Source of the DNA: Streptomyces glaucescens
Lineage (GTDB): Bacteria > Actinomycetota > Actinomycetes > Streptomycetales > Streptomycetaceae
Assembly (NCBI RefSeq): GCF_000761215.1
Contig: NZ_CP009438.1
Coordinates: 4,667,501 to 4,731,500, forward strand
DNA length: 64,000 nucleotides
Reading direction: 5' to 3'
Every line of letters begins with the position of its first letter. The first letter of the stretch is position 1. Under the pieces are notes generated by a model, which was given only the letters and a program-made list of their open reading frames with translations, was not told where the DNA came from and searched no databases. Both the position numbers and the translations under genes were made by a program. Positions 48,905 to 58,236 of the stretch are shown here, piece after piece.

Positions 48905-50092
48905 ATGCCTCGATGGAAGGAATTGCCGGAGGAACTCGATCCGCAGATCAAGGAGTTCACCAGCCAGCTGCGGCGGCTCGTCGACCGCAGCGGCCTGAGC
49001 GTCGCCGCGCTCGCCGACCGCACCGGCTACAGCAAGACGTCCTGGGAGCGTTACCTGGGCGGCCGGCTGCTCGCACCCAAGGGCGCGATCGTGGCCCTGG
49101 CCGAGGTCACCGGCACCCATCCCATCCACCTCACCACCATGTGGGAGCTGGCCGAACGCGCCTGGAGCCGTTCGGAGATGCGCCACGACATGACCATCGA
49201 GGCCATCCGGATCTCCCAGGCGCGCGCCGCCCTCAGCGAGTTCGGCCCGCCGCCCGCGAACGCCAGGGGCAGGACCGCCCACCGCGGCGGCGCGGCGGCG
49301 TCCGGCGCCGCGGGCCCCGCCGTGCCGGCGCAGCCGACCGCGTCGGACGCGAACGCCCGGACCCCGTCGGCGGGCCCGCGCTCCGCCGGCACCGACTCCT
49401 GGGGCGTCGCCGGACATCACGGACCGTCCCCGGCGGGCCGCCGCGGGCCGGGCGGCCCGGCGGGCGGCGCCGGACACCGCGGGGCGGGTGCCGCCGGTGC
49501 GGCCGCCGGCGGGGGAGCCCATGGCGCGCGACCGGGCGGGAGGGCGTCCAGGAGGGCGCCCGCCGCGCCGCCGGGCGGGGGCATGCGCCGGACGACCATG
49601 TTCGTCGCGGGCGCCCTCTGCGTGCTGGTCGTGGCCGCCGGGGCCTTCTGGGCCACAAGCGACCGCGGTACCGGCAAGGCCGCCGGCACGCCTTCGCCGA
49701 CGCCCGCCGTCACCACCGCCACCACCCCGACCAGCGCCGCCGCGCCGCCGCCCGGAGTGAAGTGCAGCGGGGACGGCTGTACCGGCAAGGACGCGCAGAG
49801 CATGGGGTGCAGCGGAAGTCTGGTGACGACCGCCCGGACCGCCACGGTCGGCACCACCGTCGTCGAGGTCCGCTACAGCCAGGCCTGCGGCGCCGCCTGG
49901 GGCCGTATCACCCAGGCCGTGCAGGGGGACCGGGTCGAGGTGTCGACGGACAGGTCCCGGCAGCAGGGCTCCGTCGCCGCGGCCGGCGGCCGGAGCGCGT
50001 ACACCCCGATGGTGGCCGTGAAGGACGCCGGCGAGGCGAACGCCTGCGTGACGCTGGCCTCGGGCGAGACGGGCTGCACCCGGCAGCCGTAG
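48905..50092 (+). CDS. XRE-family membrane regulator with DUF2690 domain
   Basis: 395 residues. The helix-turn-helix (VDRSGLSVAALADRTGYSKT then SWERYLGGRLLAP) is at about 20-60. A helical stretch and long Ala/Gly-rich linker follow. A transmembrane helix TMFVAGALCVLVVAAGAFWA is at about 235-255. The outer DUF2690 domain has four paired Cys: VKCSGDGCTGKDAQSMGCSG and YSQACGAAW. It probably binds DNA inside and senses something outside, as its relatives are thought to. GGGGGGAAGCA precedes ATG 48905. Alone in its transcript. Confidence 0.85.
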   Translation: MPRWKELPEELDPQIKEFTSQLRRLVDRSGLSVAALADRTGYSKTSWERYLGGRLLAPKGAIVALAEVTGTHPIHLTTMWELAERAWSRSEMRHDMTIEAIRISQARAALSEFGPPPANARGRTAHRGGAAASGAAGPAVPAQPTASDANARTPSAGPRSAGTDSWGVAGHHGPSPAGRRGPGGPAGGAGHRGAGAAGAAAGGGAHGARPGGRASRRAPAAPPGGGMRRTTMFVAGALCVLVVAAGAFWATSDRGTGKAAGTPSPTPAVTTATTPTSAAAPPPGVKCSGDGCTGKDAQSMGCSGSLVTTARTATVGTTVVEVRYSQACGAAWGRITQAVQGDRVEVSTDRSRQQGSVAAAGGRSAYTPMVAVKDAGEANACVTLASGETGCTRQP

Positions 50093-50124
50093 CCGGCCCG
50101 CGCCGGGCGGTGGACCGGGCCGGC
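50092..50124 (+). terminator. Possible terminator after the DUF2690 gene
   Basis: GCCGGCCCG with its complement and a 15-base loop, starting at the last base of the stop codon. Upstream of mdh, the interval 50125-50357 holds only GC-rich palindromes (GGCGGCCGCC twice, around 50230-50275). Confidence 0.45.
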
Positions 50125-50360
50125 CCGCCACAGCGGCCGGAGAACCGCCGGGAAACAGGTGTGGCCGTCCGGATCCGGGGCAGGCGGACCGTACCCCCAC
50201 GGGAGTCCGGCACGACTCGGTACCCCCGCACGGCGGCCGCCTCCGTCTCCCCCTCTCCCGGACGGGCGGCCGCCCCTTCTGCGCACGGGGAGCCGTGGCA
50301 CTCGGGCGGTCTGTGGGCCGGGCCACACGGACCCGGCGGCCGGTGATCCCGGATGCGCGA

Positions 50361-50397
50361 TAGCCTGACCCGCGGATATCTCTCGACGCCAAGAGAT
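50361..50397 (+). promoter_or_regulatory. mdh promoter with overlapping palindromic operator
   Basis: TAGCCT (50361-50366) is a -10 candidate. Just downstream is the dyad ATCTCT-N8-AGAGAT (50378-50397), reading ATCTCTCGACGCCAAGAGAT. The site resembles the TCTTGA/TCAAGA-type sites of TamR, a MarR-family regulator of TCA genes in Streptomyces. The resemblance is from memory. Confidence 0.45.
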
Positions 50398-50457
50398 CGA
50401 TCATCCGAACCCCCGGGGCAGGGACGCCCCACCGCCAGCTGTCATACGGAGAACGCC

Positions 50458-51447
50458 ATGACCCGCACTCCCGTGAACGTCACCGTCACCGGCGCGGCCG
50501 GCCAGATCGGTTACGCCCTGCTCTTCCGCATCGCCTCCGGCCAGCTGCTCGGCGCGGACGTGCCGGTCCGCCTGCGCCTCCTGGAGATCACCCCGGCCCT
50601 CAAGGCCGCCGAGGGCACCGCGATGGAGCTGGACGACTGCGCGTTCCCGCTGCTCCAGGGCATCGACATCACCGACGACCCGAACGTGGCCTTCGACGGC
50701 GCCAACGTCGCCCTCCTGGTGGGCGCCCGCCCGCGCACCAAGGGCATGGAGCGCGGTGACCTGCTGGAGGCCAACGGCGGCATCTTCAAGCCGCAGGGCC
50801 AGGCCATCAACGCCCACGCCGCGGACGACATCAAGGTCCTCGTCGTCGGCAACCCGGCCAACACCAACGCCCTCATCGCGCAGGCCGCCGCCCCGGACGT
50901 ACCCGCCGAGCGCTTCACCGCGATGACCCGCCTGGACCACAACCGCGCGCTGACCCAGCTCGCGAAGAAGACGGGTTCGACGGTCTCCGACATCAAGCGC
51001 CTGACGATCTGGGGCAACCACTCCGCCACCCAGTACCCGGACATCTTCCACGCCACCATCGGCGGCAAGAACGCCGCCGAGGTCGTCAACGACGAGCAGT
51101 GGCTGGCCGACGACTTCATCCCGACCGTCGCCAAGCGAGGCGCCGCCATCATCGAGGCCCGCGGTGCCTCGTCGGCCGCCTCCGCCGCCAACGCCGCCAT
51201 CGACCACGTCTACTCCTGGGTCAACGGCACCCCGGAGGGCGACTGGGTCTCCATGGGCATCCCGTCGGACGGCTCCTACGGCGTCCCGGAGGGCCTGATC
51301 TCCTCCTTCCCCGTCACCTGCAAGGACGGCAAGTACGAGATCGTGCAGGGCCTGGAGATCAACGAGTTCTCCCGCACCCGCATCGACGCCTCCGTCCAGG
51401 AGCTGGCGGAGGAGCGCGAGGCGGTCCGCGCCCTCGGCCTGATCTGA
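50458..51447 (+). CDS. mdh: Malate dehydrogenase
   Basis: 329 residues, the cytosolic-type (group of lactate/malate dehydrogenases) length. VTGAAGQIGYALLFRIASG binds NAD. VLLVGNPANTNALIA-type sequence (KVLVVGNPANTNALIAQ) and MTRLDHNRALTQLAKK (Arg and Asp for malate) follow, then IWGNHSATQYPD with catalytic His. It completes the TCA cycle, oxidising malate to oxaloacetate. CGGAGAACGCC precedes ATG 50458. Strong terminator downstream. Confidence 0.97.
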   Translation: MTRTPVNVTVTGAAGQIGYALLFRIASGQLLGADVPVRLRLLEITPALKAAEGTAMELDDCAFPLLQGIDITDDPNVAFDGANVALLVGARPRTKGMERGDLLEANGGIFKPQGQAINAHAADDIKVLVVGNPANTNALIAQAAAPDVPAERFTAMTRLDHNRALTQLAKKTGSTVSDIKRLTIWGNHSATQYPDIFHATIGGKNAAEVVNDEQWLADDFIPTVAKRGAAIIEARGASSAASAANAAIDHVYSWVNGTPEGDWVSMGIPSDGSYGVPEGLISSFPVTCKDGKYEIVQGLEINEFSRTRIDASVQELAEEREAVRALGLI

Positions 51448-51510
51448 GCCACGCCGATCCGCCGCTCCCCGGCCGAGCCGCCCTCGCGCGGCCGGGCCGG
51501 CCCGTTCCAC

Positions 51511-51550
51511 CGGTGATCCCCGGTCCGCGCACGCGGCCCGGGGATCACCG
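51511..51550 (+). terminator. Terminator after mdh
   Basis: Perfect 13-bp stem CGGTGATCCCCGG with its complement (51538-51550), 14-base loop, 63 bases after the stop. Confidence 0.85.
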
Positions 51551-51659
51551 CGTTCCGGGGCCGGGCGCGTCGCGGGGAGAACTCGGGGAACGGCAGACCC
51601 GCGCCCGCCGGCGCGCCGGCCGACGCCTTCCGGACCACGGCGCCGCCCCCACGGACCCC

Positions 51660-51744
51660 GTCGCCTTTACGGTCCCGTCGCCTTTACGGTCCCGTCGGCT
51701 TCACCGGCCCCGGCGTCACCTCCACGGCCCCGGCGTCATCTCCG
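51660..51744. repeat. Two tandem duplications upstream of the betaine operon
   Basis: GTCGCCTTTACGGTCCC twice (51660-51676, 51677-51693), then a 20-base unit CGGCCCCGGCGTCACCTCCA twice with two mismatches (51705-51724, 51725-51744). They lie 160-245 bases before the first gene. They may be regulatory or mere replication slippage. Confidence 0.7.
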
Positions 51745-51769
51745 TGGTGCGCATCACTTTCGACCCGCT

Positions 51770-51790
51770 GTTCGCTCCCTATGTCCGAAC
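51770..51790. promoter_or_regulatory. GTTCG-N11-CGAAC operator candidate for the betaine operon
   Basis: A perfect 5-bp dyad with an AT-richer centre (CTCCCTATGTC). IclR-type regulators often bind such GTTCG/CGAAC palindromes. No regulator gene is adjacent. Confidence 0.4.
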
Positions 51791-51905
51791 TATCCGTGAC
51801 GCAGCGCACTTTCGGCCATGGATCGCGCATGCACCGAGGCGCGCTCGGGCAGGCGCTCCCGGTCCTGACCAGGGGGGACGACAGGAACGGAAGGCAACAC
51901 CAGGC

Positions 51906-53432
51906 ATGGCGGACAGTACGGAACTCCAGGCTCGGCAGAGCATCCACGTAGCGGGCGAATGGCGGCACGCCGTCTCCGGAGCCACGCGCGCGATCCTCGA
52001 CCCGGCGGACGCCGCACCGTTCGCCCTGGTCGCCGAGGGCGACGAGAAGGACACGGACCTCGCCGTCGAGGCCGCCCGCGCCGCCTTCGACGGCGGTGCC
52101 GGCGCCTGGCCGCGCACCCCCGTCGCCGAGCGCGCCGCCCTGCTGCGCCGCGTCGCGGACCTCCTGGTGCGCGACCGCGAGGAACTGGGCCTGCTGGAGA
52201 GCCGCGACGCGGGCAAGACCGCGGAGGAGGGCCGGGTCGACATCGACTGCGTGGCCGACGCCTTCCGCTACTTCGCGGACCTCGTCGCCGCCGAGGCCCC
52301 CGGCCGGGTCGTCGACGCCGGCTCGCCGGACATCCACAGCGTCGTCGTGCACGAGCCGGTCGGCGTCTGCGCACTGATCACCCCCTGGAACTACCCGCTG
52401 CTCCAGGCGAGCTGGAAGATCGCCCCGGCGCTCGCGGCCGGCAACACCTTCGTGGTCAAGCCGAGCGAGATCACCCCCATGACCACCATCGCGCTGATCG
52501 GGCTGCTGGCCGAGGCAGGGCTGCCCGCGGGCGTGGCCAACATCGTCACCGGCCCCGGCCACACCGTCGGCGCCCGCCTCGCCGAGCACCCCGACGTCGA
52601 CCTGGTCTCCTTCACCGGCGGCCTGGCCAGCGGCACGAAGGTGGCGCGGGCGGCGGCCCCCACCGTGAAGAAGGTCGCCCTCGAACTCGGCGGCAAGAAC
52701 CCCAACGTGGTCTTCGCCGACGCCTGCGCCACCGAGGAGGGCTTCGACACCGCCGTCGACCAGGCGCTCAACGCCGCCTTCATCCACAGCGGCCAGGTCT
52801 GCTCGGCCGGCGCCCGGCTCATCGTCGAGGAGTCCGTCCGGGACCGCTTCGTCACCGAACTCGCCCGCCGGGCCGAGCGGATCCGCCTCGGACGCGGCAC
52901 CGCCGAGGGCGTGGAGTGCGGCCCGCTCGTCTCCGAGCAGCACCGCGCCAAGGTCGAGGAGTACGTGGCCTCCGCGCTGGCGGAGGGCGCCGTGCTGCGG
53001 TGCGGCGGCAAGCGCCCGCAGCCCAGCGACGTCCGTCCCGCGACCGGCTGGTTCTACGAGCCGACCGTCCTCGACCACTGCCACCGTGAGATGCGGGTCG
53101 TGCGCGAGGAGGTCTTCGGCCCGGTCGTCACCGTCGAGACGTTCCGCACCGAGGACGAGGCCGTGGCCCTGGCCAACGACACCGAGTACGGCCTCGCTGG
53201 CGCCGTGTGGACCGCCGACGCGGGCCGGGCCCGCCGGGTCGCGGGCCGGCTGCGGCACGGCACCGTCTGGATCAACGACTTCCACCCCTACCTCCCGCAG
53301 GCGGAGTGGGGCGGCTTCGGGAAGAGCGGGACGGGCCGCGAACTCGGCCCCGCCGGGCTCGCCGAGTACCGGGAGACCAAGCACGTCTACCAGAACCTCG
53401 CCCCCAAGCCCGTCCGCTGGTTCACCGGCTGA
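51906..53432 (+). CDS. betB: Betaine aldehyde dehydrogenase-like aldehyde dehydrogenase
   Basis: 508 residues. LITPWNYPLLQASWKIAPAL, VALELGGKNPNVVFADAC (general base Glu) and IHSGQVCSAGARLIVE (catalytic Cys) are the aldehyde dehydrogenase core. The C-terminal FGKSGTGRELGPAGLAEYRE is typical of the betaine-aldehyde branch. With the next gene it should turn choline into glycine betaine, an osmoprotectant. GGAACGGAAGG lies upstream of ATG 51906. First gene of a five-gene operon. Confidence 0.9.
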   Translation: MADSTELQARQSIHVAGEWRHAVSGATRAILDPADAAPFALVAEGDEKDTDLAVEAARAAFDGGAGAWPRTPVAERAALLRRVADLLVRDREELGLLESRDAGKTAEEGRVDIDCVADAFRYFADLVAAEAPGRVVDAGSPDIHSVVVHEPVGVCALITPWNYPLLQASWKIAPALAAGNTFVVKPSEITPMTTIALIGLLAEAGLPAGVANIVTGPGHTVGARLAEHPDVDLVSFTGGLASGTKVARAAAPTVKKVALELGGKNPNVVFADACATEEGFDTAVDQALNAAFIHSGQVCSAGARLIVEESVRDRFVTELARRAERIRLGRGTAEGVECGPLVSEQHRAKVEEYVASALAEGAVLRCGGKRPQPSDVRPATGWFYEPTVLDHCHREMRVVREEVFGPVVTVETFRTEDEAVALANDTEYGLAGAVWTADAGRARRVAGRLRHGTVWINDFHPYLPQAEWGGFGKSGTGRELGPAGLAEYRETKHVYQNLAPKPVRWFTG

Positions 53433-53479
53433 CCGTCCCTCACTTCCCCACGCGCACCAGCCCCACCTGGAGTACCCCC

Positions 53480-55012
53480 ATGTCCGAGAACAACCACGTC
53501 TACGACTACGTCGTCATCGGAGGCGGCACGGCAGGCTCCGTCATCGCCTCCCGGCTGACCGAGGACCCCGACGTCACCGTCGCCGTCATCGAGGGCGGCC
53601 CCAGCGACGTCGGCCGCGACGACGTGCTGACCCTGCGCCGCTGGATGGGCCTGCTCGGCGGCGAACTCGACTACGACTACCCGACCGTGGAACAGCCCCG
53701 CGGCAACTCCCACATCCGGCACAGCCGCGCCCGCGTCCTCGGCGGCTGCTCCTCCCACAACACGCTGATCGCCTTCAAACCGCTGCCGTCCGACTGGGAC
53801 GAGTGGGAGGAGGCGGGCGCCAAGGGCTGGGGCGCGGTGCCCATGGAGGCGTACTTCGCGCGCCTGAAGAACAACATCGTCCCGGTCGACGAGAAGGACC
53901 GGAACGCCATCGCCCGCGACTTCGTCGACGCCGCGCAGGCCGCGCTCGGCGTGCCGCGCGTCGAGGGCTTCAACCGCAGGCCCTTCACCGAGGGCGTCGG
54001 CTTCTTCGACCTCGCCTACCACCCGGAGGACAACAAGCGGTCCTCCGCGTCGGTGGCGTACCTCCACCCCGTGATGGACGAGCGCCCCAACCTCACGATC
54101 CTGCTGGAGACCTGGGCGTACCGGCTGGAGCTGGACGGCACCCGCGCCGAAGGCGTCCACGTGCGCACCAAGGACGGCGAGGAGCTGCTGGTGCGGGCCC
54201 GCAACGAGGTCGTGCTGTGCGCGGGCGCGATCGACTCGCCGCGGCTGCTGCTGCACTCCGGCATCGGACCGGCGGCGGACCTGGAGGCGCTCGGCATACC
54301 CGTGCTCCACGACCTGCCGGGCGTCGGCGAGAACCTGCTCGACCACCCCGAGTCGGTGATCGTCTGGGAGACCCACGGGCCGATCCCGGAGAACTCCGCG
54401 ATGGACTCCGACGCGGGCCTCTTCGTCCGCCGCGACCCCGGGCACCAGGGCCCGGACCTGATGTTCCACTTCTACCAGATCCCCTTCACGGACAACCCGG
54501 AGCGCCTCGGCTACGAGCGGCCGCCGCACGGGGTGTCCATGACCCCGAACATCCCCAAGCCGAAGAGCCGCGGCCGGCTGTACCTGACCAGTTCGGACCC
54601 GGCGGTGAAGCCCGCCCTCGACTTCCGCTACTTCACCGACGAGGACGACTACGACGGCCGCACCCTCGTCGACGGCATCCGCATCGCCCGCGAGATCGCC
54701 AGGACCGAGCCGCTGGCCGGCTGGCTCAAGCGCGAGGTGTGCCCCGGGCCCGAGGTCGTCGGCGACGCCGAGCTGAGCGAGTACGCCCGCAAGGTCGCGC
54801 ACACCGTCTACCACCCGGCCGGCACCTGCAAGATGGGCGCCGTCGACGACGACACGGCCGTCGTCGACCCCGAGCTGCGCGTCCGCGGCCTGGAGGGCAT
54901 CCGGATCGCCGACGCCTCCGTCTTCCCGACCATGACCGCCGTCAACCCGATGATCGGAGTGCTCATGGTCGGGGAGCGCGCCGTCGACCTGATCGGTGGT
55001 GACGCCCGATGA
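53480..55012 (+). CDS. betA: GMC oxidoreductase, probable choline dehydrogenase
   Basis: 510 residues. FAD motif DYVVIGGGTAGSVIASRL, then RVLGGCSSHNTLIAF, AGAIDSPRLLLHSGIG and the active-site HPAGTCKMG with the final VNPMIGVLMVGERAVDLI. It oxidises choline to betaine aldehyde. BetA is usually about 550 residues, so this actinobacterial form is a little shorter. GGAG nine bases before ATG 53480. The ABC ATPase gene overlaps by four bases. Confidence 0.85.
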   Translation: MSENNHVYDYVVIGGGTAGSVIASRLTEDPDVTVAVIEGGPSDVGRDDVLTLRRWMGLLGGELDYDYPTVEQPRGNSHIRHSRARVLGGCSSHNTLIAFKPLPSDWDEWEEAGAKGWGAVPMEAYFARLKNNIVPVDEKDRNAIARDFVDAAQAALGVPRVEGFNRRPFTEGVGFFDLAYHPEDNKRSSASVAYLHPVMDERPNLTILLETWAYRLELDGTRAEGVHVRTKDGEELLVRARNEVVLCAGAIDSPRLLLHSGIGPAADLEALGIPVLHDLPGVGENLLDHPESVIVWETHGPIPENSAMDSDAGLFVRRDPGHQGPDLMFHFYQIPFTDNPERLGYERPPHGVSMTPNIPKPKSRGRLYLTSSDPAVKPALDFRYFTDEDDYDGRTLVDGIRIAREIARTEPLAGWLKREVCPGPEVVGDAELSEYARKVAHTVYHPAGTCKMGAVDDDTAVVDPELRVRGLEGIRIADASVFPTMTAVNPMIGVLMVGERAVDLIGGDAR

Positions 55013-56286
55013 GTACCGCCCGCCCCGCCCCCGAAACCCTCACGCCGCCCGTCTTCTCGGTCGACGGCCTGTGGAAGGTGTTCGGCCCCAAGGCCGACCG
55101 GGTCCCCGCCGACCCCGCGCTGACCGCCCTCACCCCCGCCGAACTGCGCGCCCGCACCGGCTGCACGGCCGCCGTCCGGGACGTCTCCTTCGACGTCCGC
55201 AAGGGCGAGGTCTTCGTCGTGATGGGCCTGTCCGGCTCCGGCAAGTCCACCCTGGTGCGCTGTCTGACCCGGCTGATCGAGCCGACCGCCGGCACCATCG
55301 CCATCGACGGCGAGGACGTCCGCGCCATGGACAGGGCCCGGCTGCGGGAGCTGCGCCGCCACCGCGCGGCGATGGTCTTCCAGCACTTCGGCCTGCTCCC
55401 GCACCGCACGGTCCTCGACAACGTCGCCTACGGCCTGGAGATCCAGGGCATGGGCAGGGCCGAGCGGCGCGCCAAGGCCGCCGAGTTCGTCGCCAAGGTC
55501 GGCCTGGAGGGCATGGAGCAGCGGCGGCCGGGCCAGCTCTCCGGCGGCCAGCAGCAGCGCGTCGGTCTGGCCCGGGCGCTGGCCGTGGACCCCGAGGTGC
55601 TGCTCTTCGACGAGCCGTTCAGCGCCCTCGACCCGCTGATCCGGCGGGACATGCAGGAGGAGGTCGTCCGGCTGCACCGCGACGAGGGCCGCACGATGGT
55701 CTTCATCACCCACGACCTCGGCGAGGCGCTCAAGCTCGGCGACCGGATCGCGCTGATGCGGGACGGCCGGATCGTGCAGCTAGGCACCCCCGAGGAGATC
55801 GTCGGCTCCCCGGCCGACGACTACGTCCGCGAGTTCGTCCGCGACGTCCCGCGCGAACAGGTCATGACGGTGCGCACGGCGATGCGCGCCGCGTCCGCCG
55901 AGGAGGCCGGGAGCGGGCCCGCCGTCGCTCCGCGCGCGACCGTCGCGGAGGCCATCGAGGCCGTCGCCCGCAGCGGCGGACCCGCACGGGTGATGGACGG
56001 CCCGCGCTGCCTGGGCGTCGTGGACCACGAGGGGCTGCTCGACGTGGTGGCGGGCCTGGCGCCCGCCTGCCGCGGCGAGGCGGCCGCGGGCCCCGACGGC
56101 GGCGTACACGCCGACGTGGTCCCGGGCGACGGCGACGACGGACGCGCCGGCGCGGCCGCGGGCGGGCGTACCGGAGGAGCCGGGGACGGGCGCGCCCCCG
56201 GGTCCCCGCCGGCGGACGCCGTGGCCCCCCGCCGGCGGGGGCCGGCGAAGCGCCCCGGCGCGAGCCCGCACCCGGAGGCGGTCTGA
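55009..56286 (+). CDS. Glycine betaine/choline ABC transporter ATPase (ProV/OpuAA-like)
   Basis: 425 residues. Walker A GLSGSGKSTLVRCL, signature LSGGQQQRVGLARAL, Walker B VLLFDEPFSALD and H-loop FITHDLGEALKLGD. The N-terminus VDGLWKVFGPKADRVPADPA is the extended form of betaine transporters. After residue 290 there is a reduced CBS-like segment and an Arg/Gly/Ala/Pro-rich tail of about 60 residues unlike the family. It energises the permease encoded next. The overlap ATGA with betA shows coupling. Confidence 0.93.
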   Translation: MSTARPAPETLTPPVFSVDGLWKVFGPKADRVPADPALTALTPAELRARTGCTAAVRDVSFDVRKGEVFVVMGLSGSGKSTLVRCLTRLIEPTAGTIAIDGEDVRAMDRARLRELRRHRAAMVFQHFGLLPHRTVLDNVAYGLEIQGMGRAERRAKAAEFVAKVGLEGMEQRRPGQLSGGQQQRVGLARALAVDPEVLLFDEPFSALDPLIRRDMQEEVVRLHRDEGRTMVFITHDLGEALKLGDRIALMRDGRIVQLGTPEEIVGSPADDYVREFVRDVPREQVMTVRTAMRAASAEEAGSGPAVAPRATVAEAIEAVARSGGPARVMDGPRCLGVVDHEGLLDVVAGLAPACRGEAAAGPDGGVHADVVPGDGDDGRAGAAAGGRTGGAGDGRAPGSPPADAVAPRRRGPAKRPGASPHPEAV

Positions 56287-58235
56287 TGGCGACGATCACC
56301 GCGGCCCCCGCCCGCACCCTCCCCGCGTTCCTCAAGAACCGCGCCGTGGCCAAACTGGCGGTCCTCGCGGTCCTCGCGCTGGTCCTCGTCCCGCTCGCCC
56401 ACGCCCGCTGGGCGAGCGGCACCTGGCCCGACGCGCTGACCGTCGACCTGTCCGGCCCGCTCACCGGCGCCAGCGACTGGATCATCGACAACCGGGACAG
56501 CCACCCGCTGTTCCTCTACTTCTTCGGCCACGTCAGCAACGCGGTGGTGCTCTCCGTCCGCGCCGTCTACCTGGCCCTCCTCGCCGCCGGCTGGGCCGGC
56601 GTCACGGCCCTGGGCGCCTTCGTCGCCTGGCGGGCCGCGGGGGCACGGCTGGCACTGGGCACCGCGGCCGCGTTCCTCGCCTGCGGGCTGCTCGGCATGT
56701 GGGTGCCGACCATGCAGACGCTGGCCCTGATGACGGTGGCGGTGCTCGCGTCGGTCCTGGTGGGCGCCCTGCTGGGGCTCGCCGCCGGGCTGTCGGACCG
56801 GCTGGACCGGGTGCTGCGGCCCGTCCTGGACACCATGCAGGTCCTCCCCGCCTTCGCCTACCTCCTGCCGGTCGTGCTGGTCTTCGGCATCGGCGTGCCC
56901 GCCGCCGTCCTCGCCACCGTCGTCTACGCCGCCCCGCCCATGGCCCGGCTCACCGCGCTCGGGCTGCGCGGCGCCGACCGGGGCGTCCTGGAGGCGGTGG
57001 AGTCGCTGGGCGCGACCTCCCGGCAGCGGCTGCTGACCGCCCGGATCCCGCTGGCCCGCAAGGAGCTCCTGCTCGGCGTCAACCAGACGATCATGATGGC
57101 GCTGTCCATGGCGGTGATCGCCTCCGTGATCGGCGCCGGCGGCCTCGGCGACCGCGTCTACCAGGCGCTGGCCTCGGTCGACGTGGGCGCCGCGCTGGCG
57201 GCGGGCATCCCGATCGTGCTGCTGGCGGTCGTCCTCGACCGGGTGACGGGCGCGGCGGGTGCGGGTGACTCCGGTGCGGGCGCCGCCCCGGCCGGCCGCA
57301 GGGCGTGGCCGTACGCGCTGGGCGCTGCCGTGGCCGTCGCCGTCGCCGGGCGCCTGGCGGGCCGTACCGACTGGCCGGACGCGTGGACGGCGAACATCGC
57401 CGAGCCGGTCAACCGGGCCGTCGACTGGATGACCGGGCACCTCTACACCGGCATCCCCGTCATCGGCGGCACCGCCGACTGGGCGGGCCGCTTCACCACC
57501 TGGGTGCTCGACCCGCTCCGGGACGGCCTGCAGTGGCTGCCCTGGTGGTCGGTGCTGCTGGTGGTCGCCGCGTCGGCCTGGCTGATCGGCACCTGGCGCA
57601 CCACGCTGACCGCCGTGCTCGCGATGGCCGCGATCGGCGTCCTCGGGGTGTGGGAGCCGTCGCTGGACACCCTGTCGCAGGTGCTGGCCGCGGTCGCCGT
57701 CACCCTCGTGCTGGGCGTGGCGACCGGTGTCGCGGCCGCCCGCAGCGACCGTGTCGAACGGCTGCTGCGGCCGGTCCTGGACGTCTGCCAGACGATGCCG
57801 CAGTTCGTGTACCTGATCCCGGTCGTCGCGCTGGCCGGTGTCGGCCGCGCCCCGGCCGTCGCCGCGGCCGTCGTCTACGCGCTGCCCGCCGTCGTCCGCA
57901 TCACCGCTCAGGGCCTGCGCCAGGTCGACCCGGCCGCGCTGGAGTCGGCCCGCTCGCTCGGCGCGACCAGCGGCCAGCAGTTGCGGCAGGTGCAGCTCCC
58001 GCTCGCCCGGCGCTCGCTGCTGCTCGCGGTCAACCAGGGCGTGGTGCTGGTCCTCGCCGTCGTGATCATCGGCGGCCTGGTCGGCGGCGGCGCACTCGGC
58101 TACGACGTCGTCTTCGGCCTCGCCCAGGGCGACCTCGCGACCGGCCTGGTCGCCGGCGCCGCGATCGTCTGCCTGGGGCTGACGCTCGACCGGGTGACCC
58201 AGCCCACCGACCGCCGTACGGCGAAGGGAGCGTGA
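56286..58235 (+). CDS. Glycine betaine/choline ABC permease, two fused permease domains
   Basis: 649 residues containing two ProW-like permease halves. First-half motif: VESLGATSRQRLLTARIPLA and LLLGVNQTIMMALSMAVIAS. Second-half motif: ARSLGATSGQQLRQVQLPLA and LLAVNQGVVLVLAVVIIGGL. Most systems have a homodimer of a single-domain permease, so this fusion makes the pair in one chain. Both halves have about six helices and share MPAFAYLLPV-like and MPQFVYLIPV segments. ATG overlaps the ATPase stop (TGATG). Confidence 0.92.
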   Translation: MATITAAPARTLPAFLKNRAVAKLAVLAVLALVLVPLAHARWASGTWPDALTVDLSGPLTGASDWIIDNRDSHPLFLYFFGHVSNAVVLSVRAVYLALLAAGWAGVTALGAFVAWRAAGARLALGTAAAFLACGLLGMWVPTMQTLALMTVAVLASVLVGALLGLAAGLSDRLDRVLRPVLDTMQVLPAFAYLLPVVLVFGIGVPAAVLATVVYAAPPMARLTALGLRGADRGVLEAVESLGATSRQRLLTARIPLARKELLLGVNQTIMMALSMAVIASVIGAGGLGDRVYQALASVDVGAALAAGIPIVLLAVVLDRVTGAAGAGDSGAGAAPAGRRAWPYALGAAVAVAVAGRLAGRTDWPDAWTANIAEPVNRAVDWMTGHLYTGIPVIGGTADWAGRFTTWVLDPLRDGLQWLPWWSVLLVVAASAWLIGTWRTTLTAVLAMAAIGVLGVWEPSLDTLSQVLAAVAVTLVLGVATGVAAARSDRVERLLRPVLDVCQTMPQFVYLIPVVALAGVGRAPAVAAAVVYALPAVVRITAQGLRQVDPAALESARSLGATSGQQLRQVQLPLARRSLLLAVNQGVVLVLAVVIIGGLVGGGALGYDVVFGLAQGDLATGLVAGAAIVCLGLTLDRVTQPTDRRTAKGA

Positions 58236-58236
58236 C

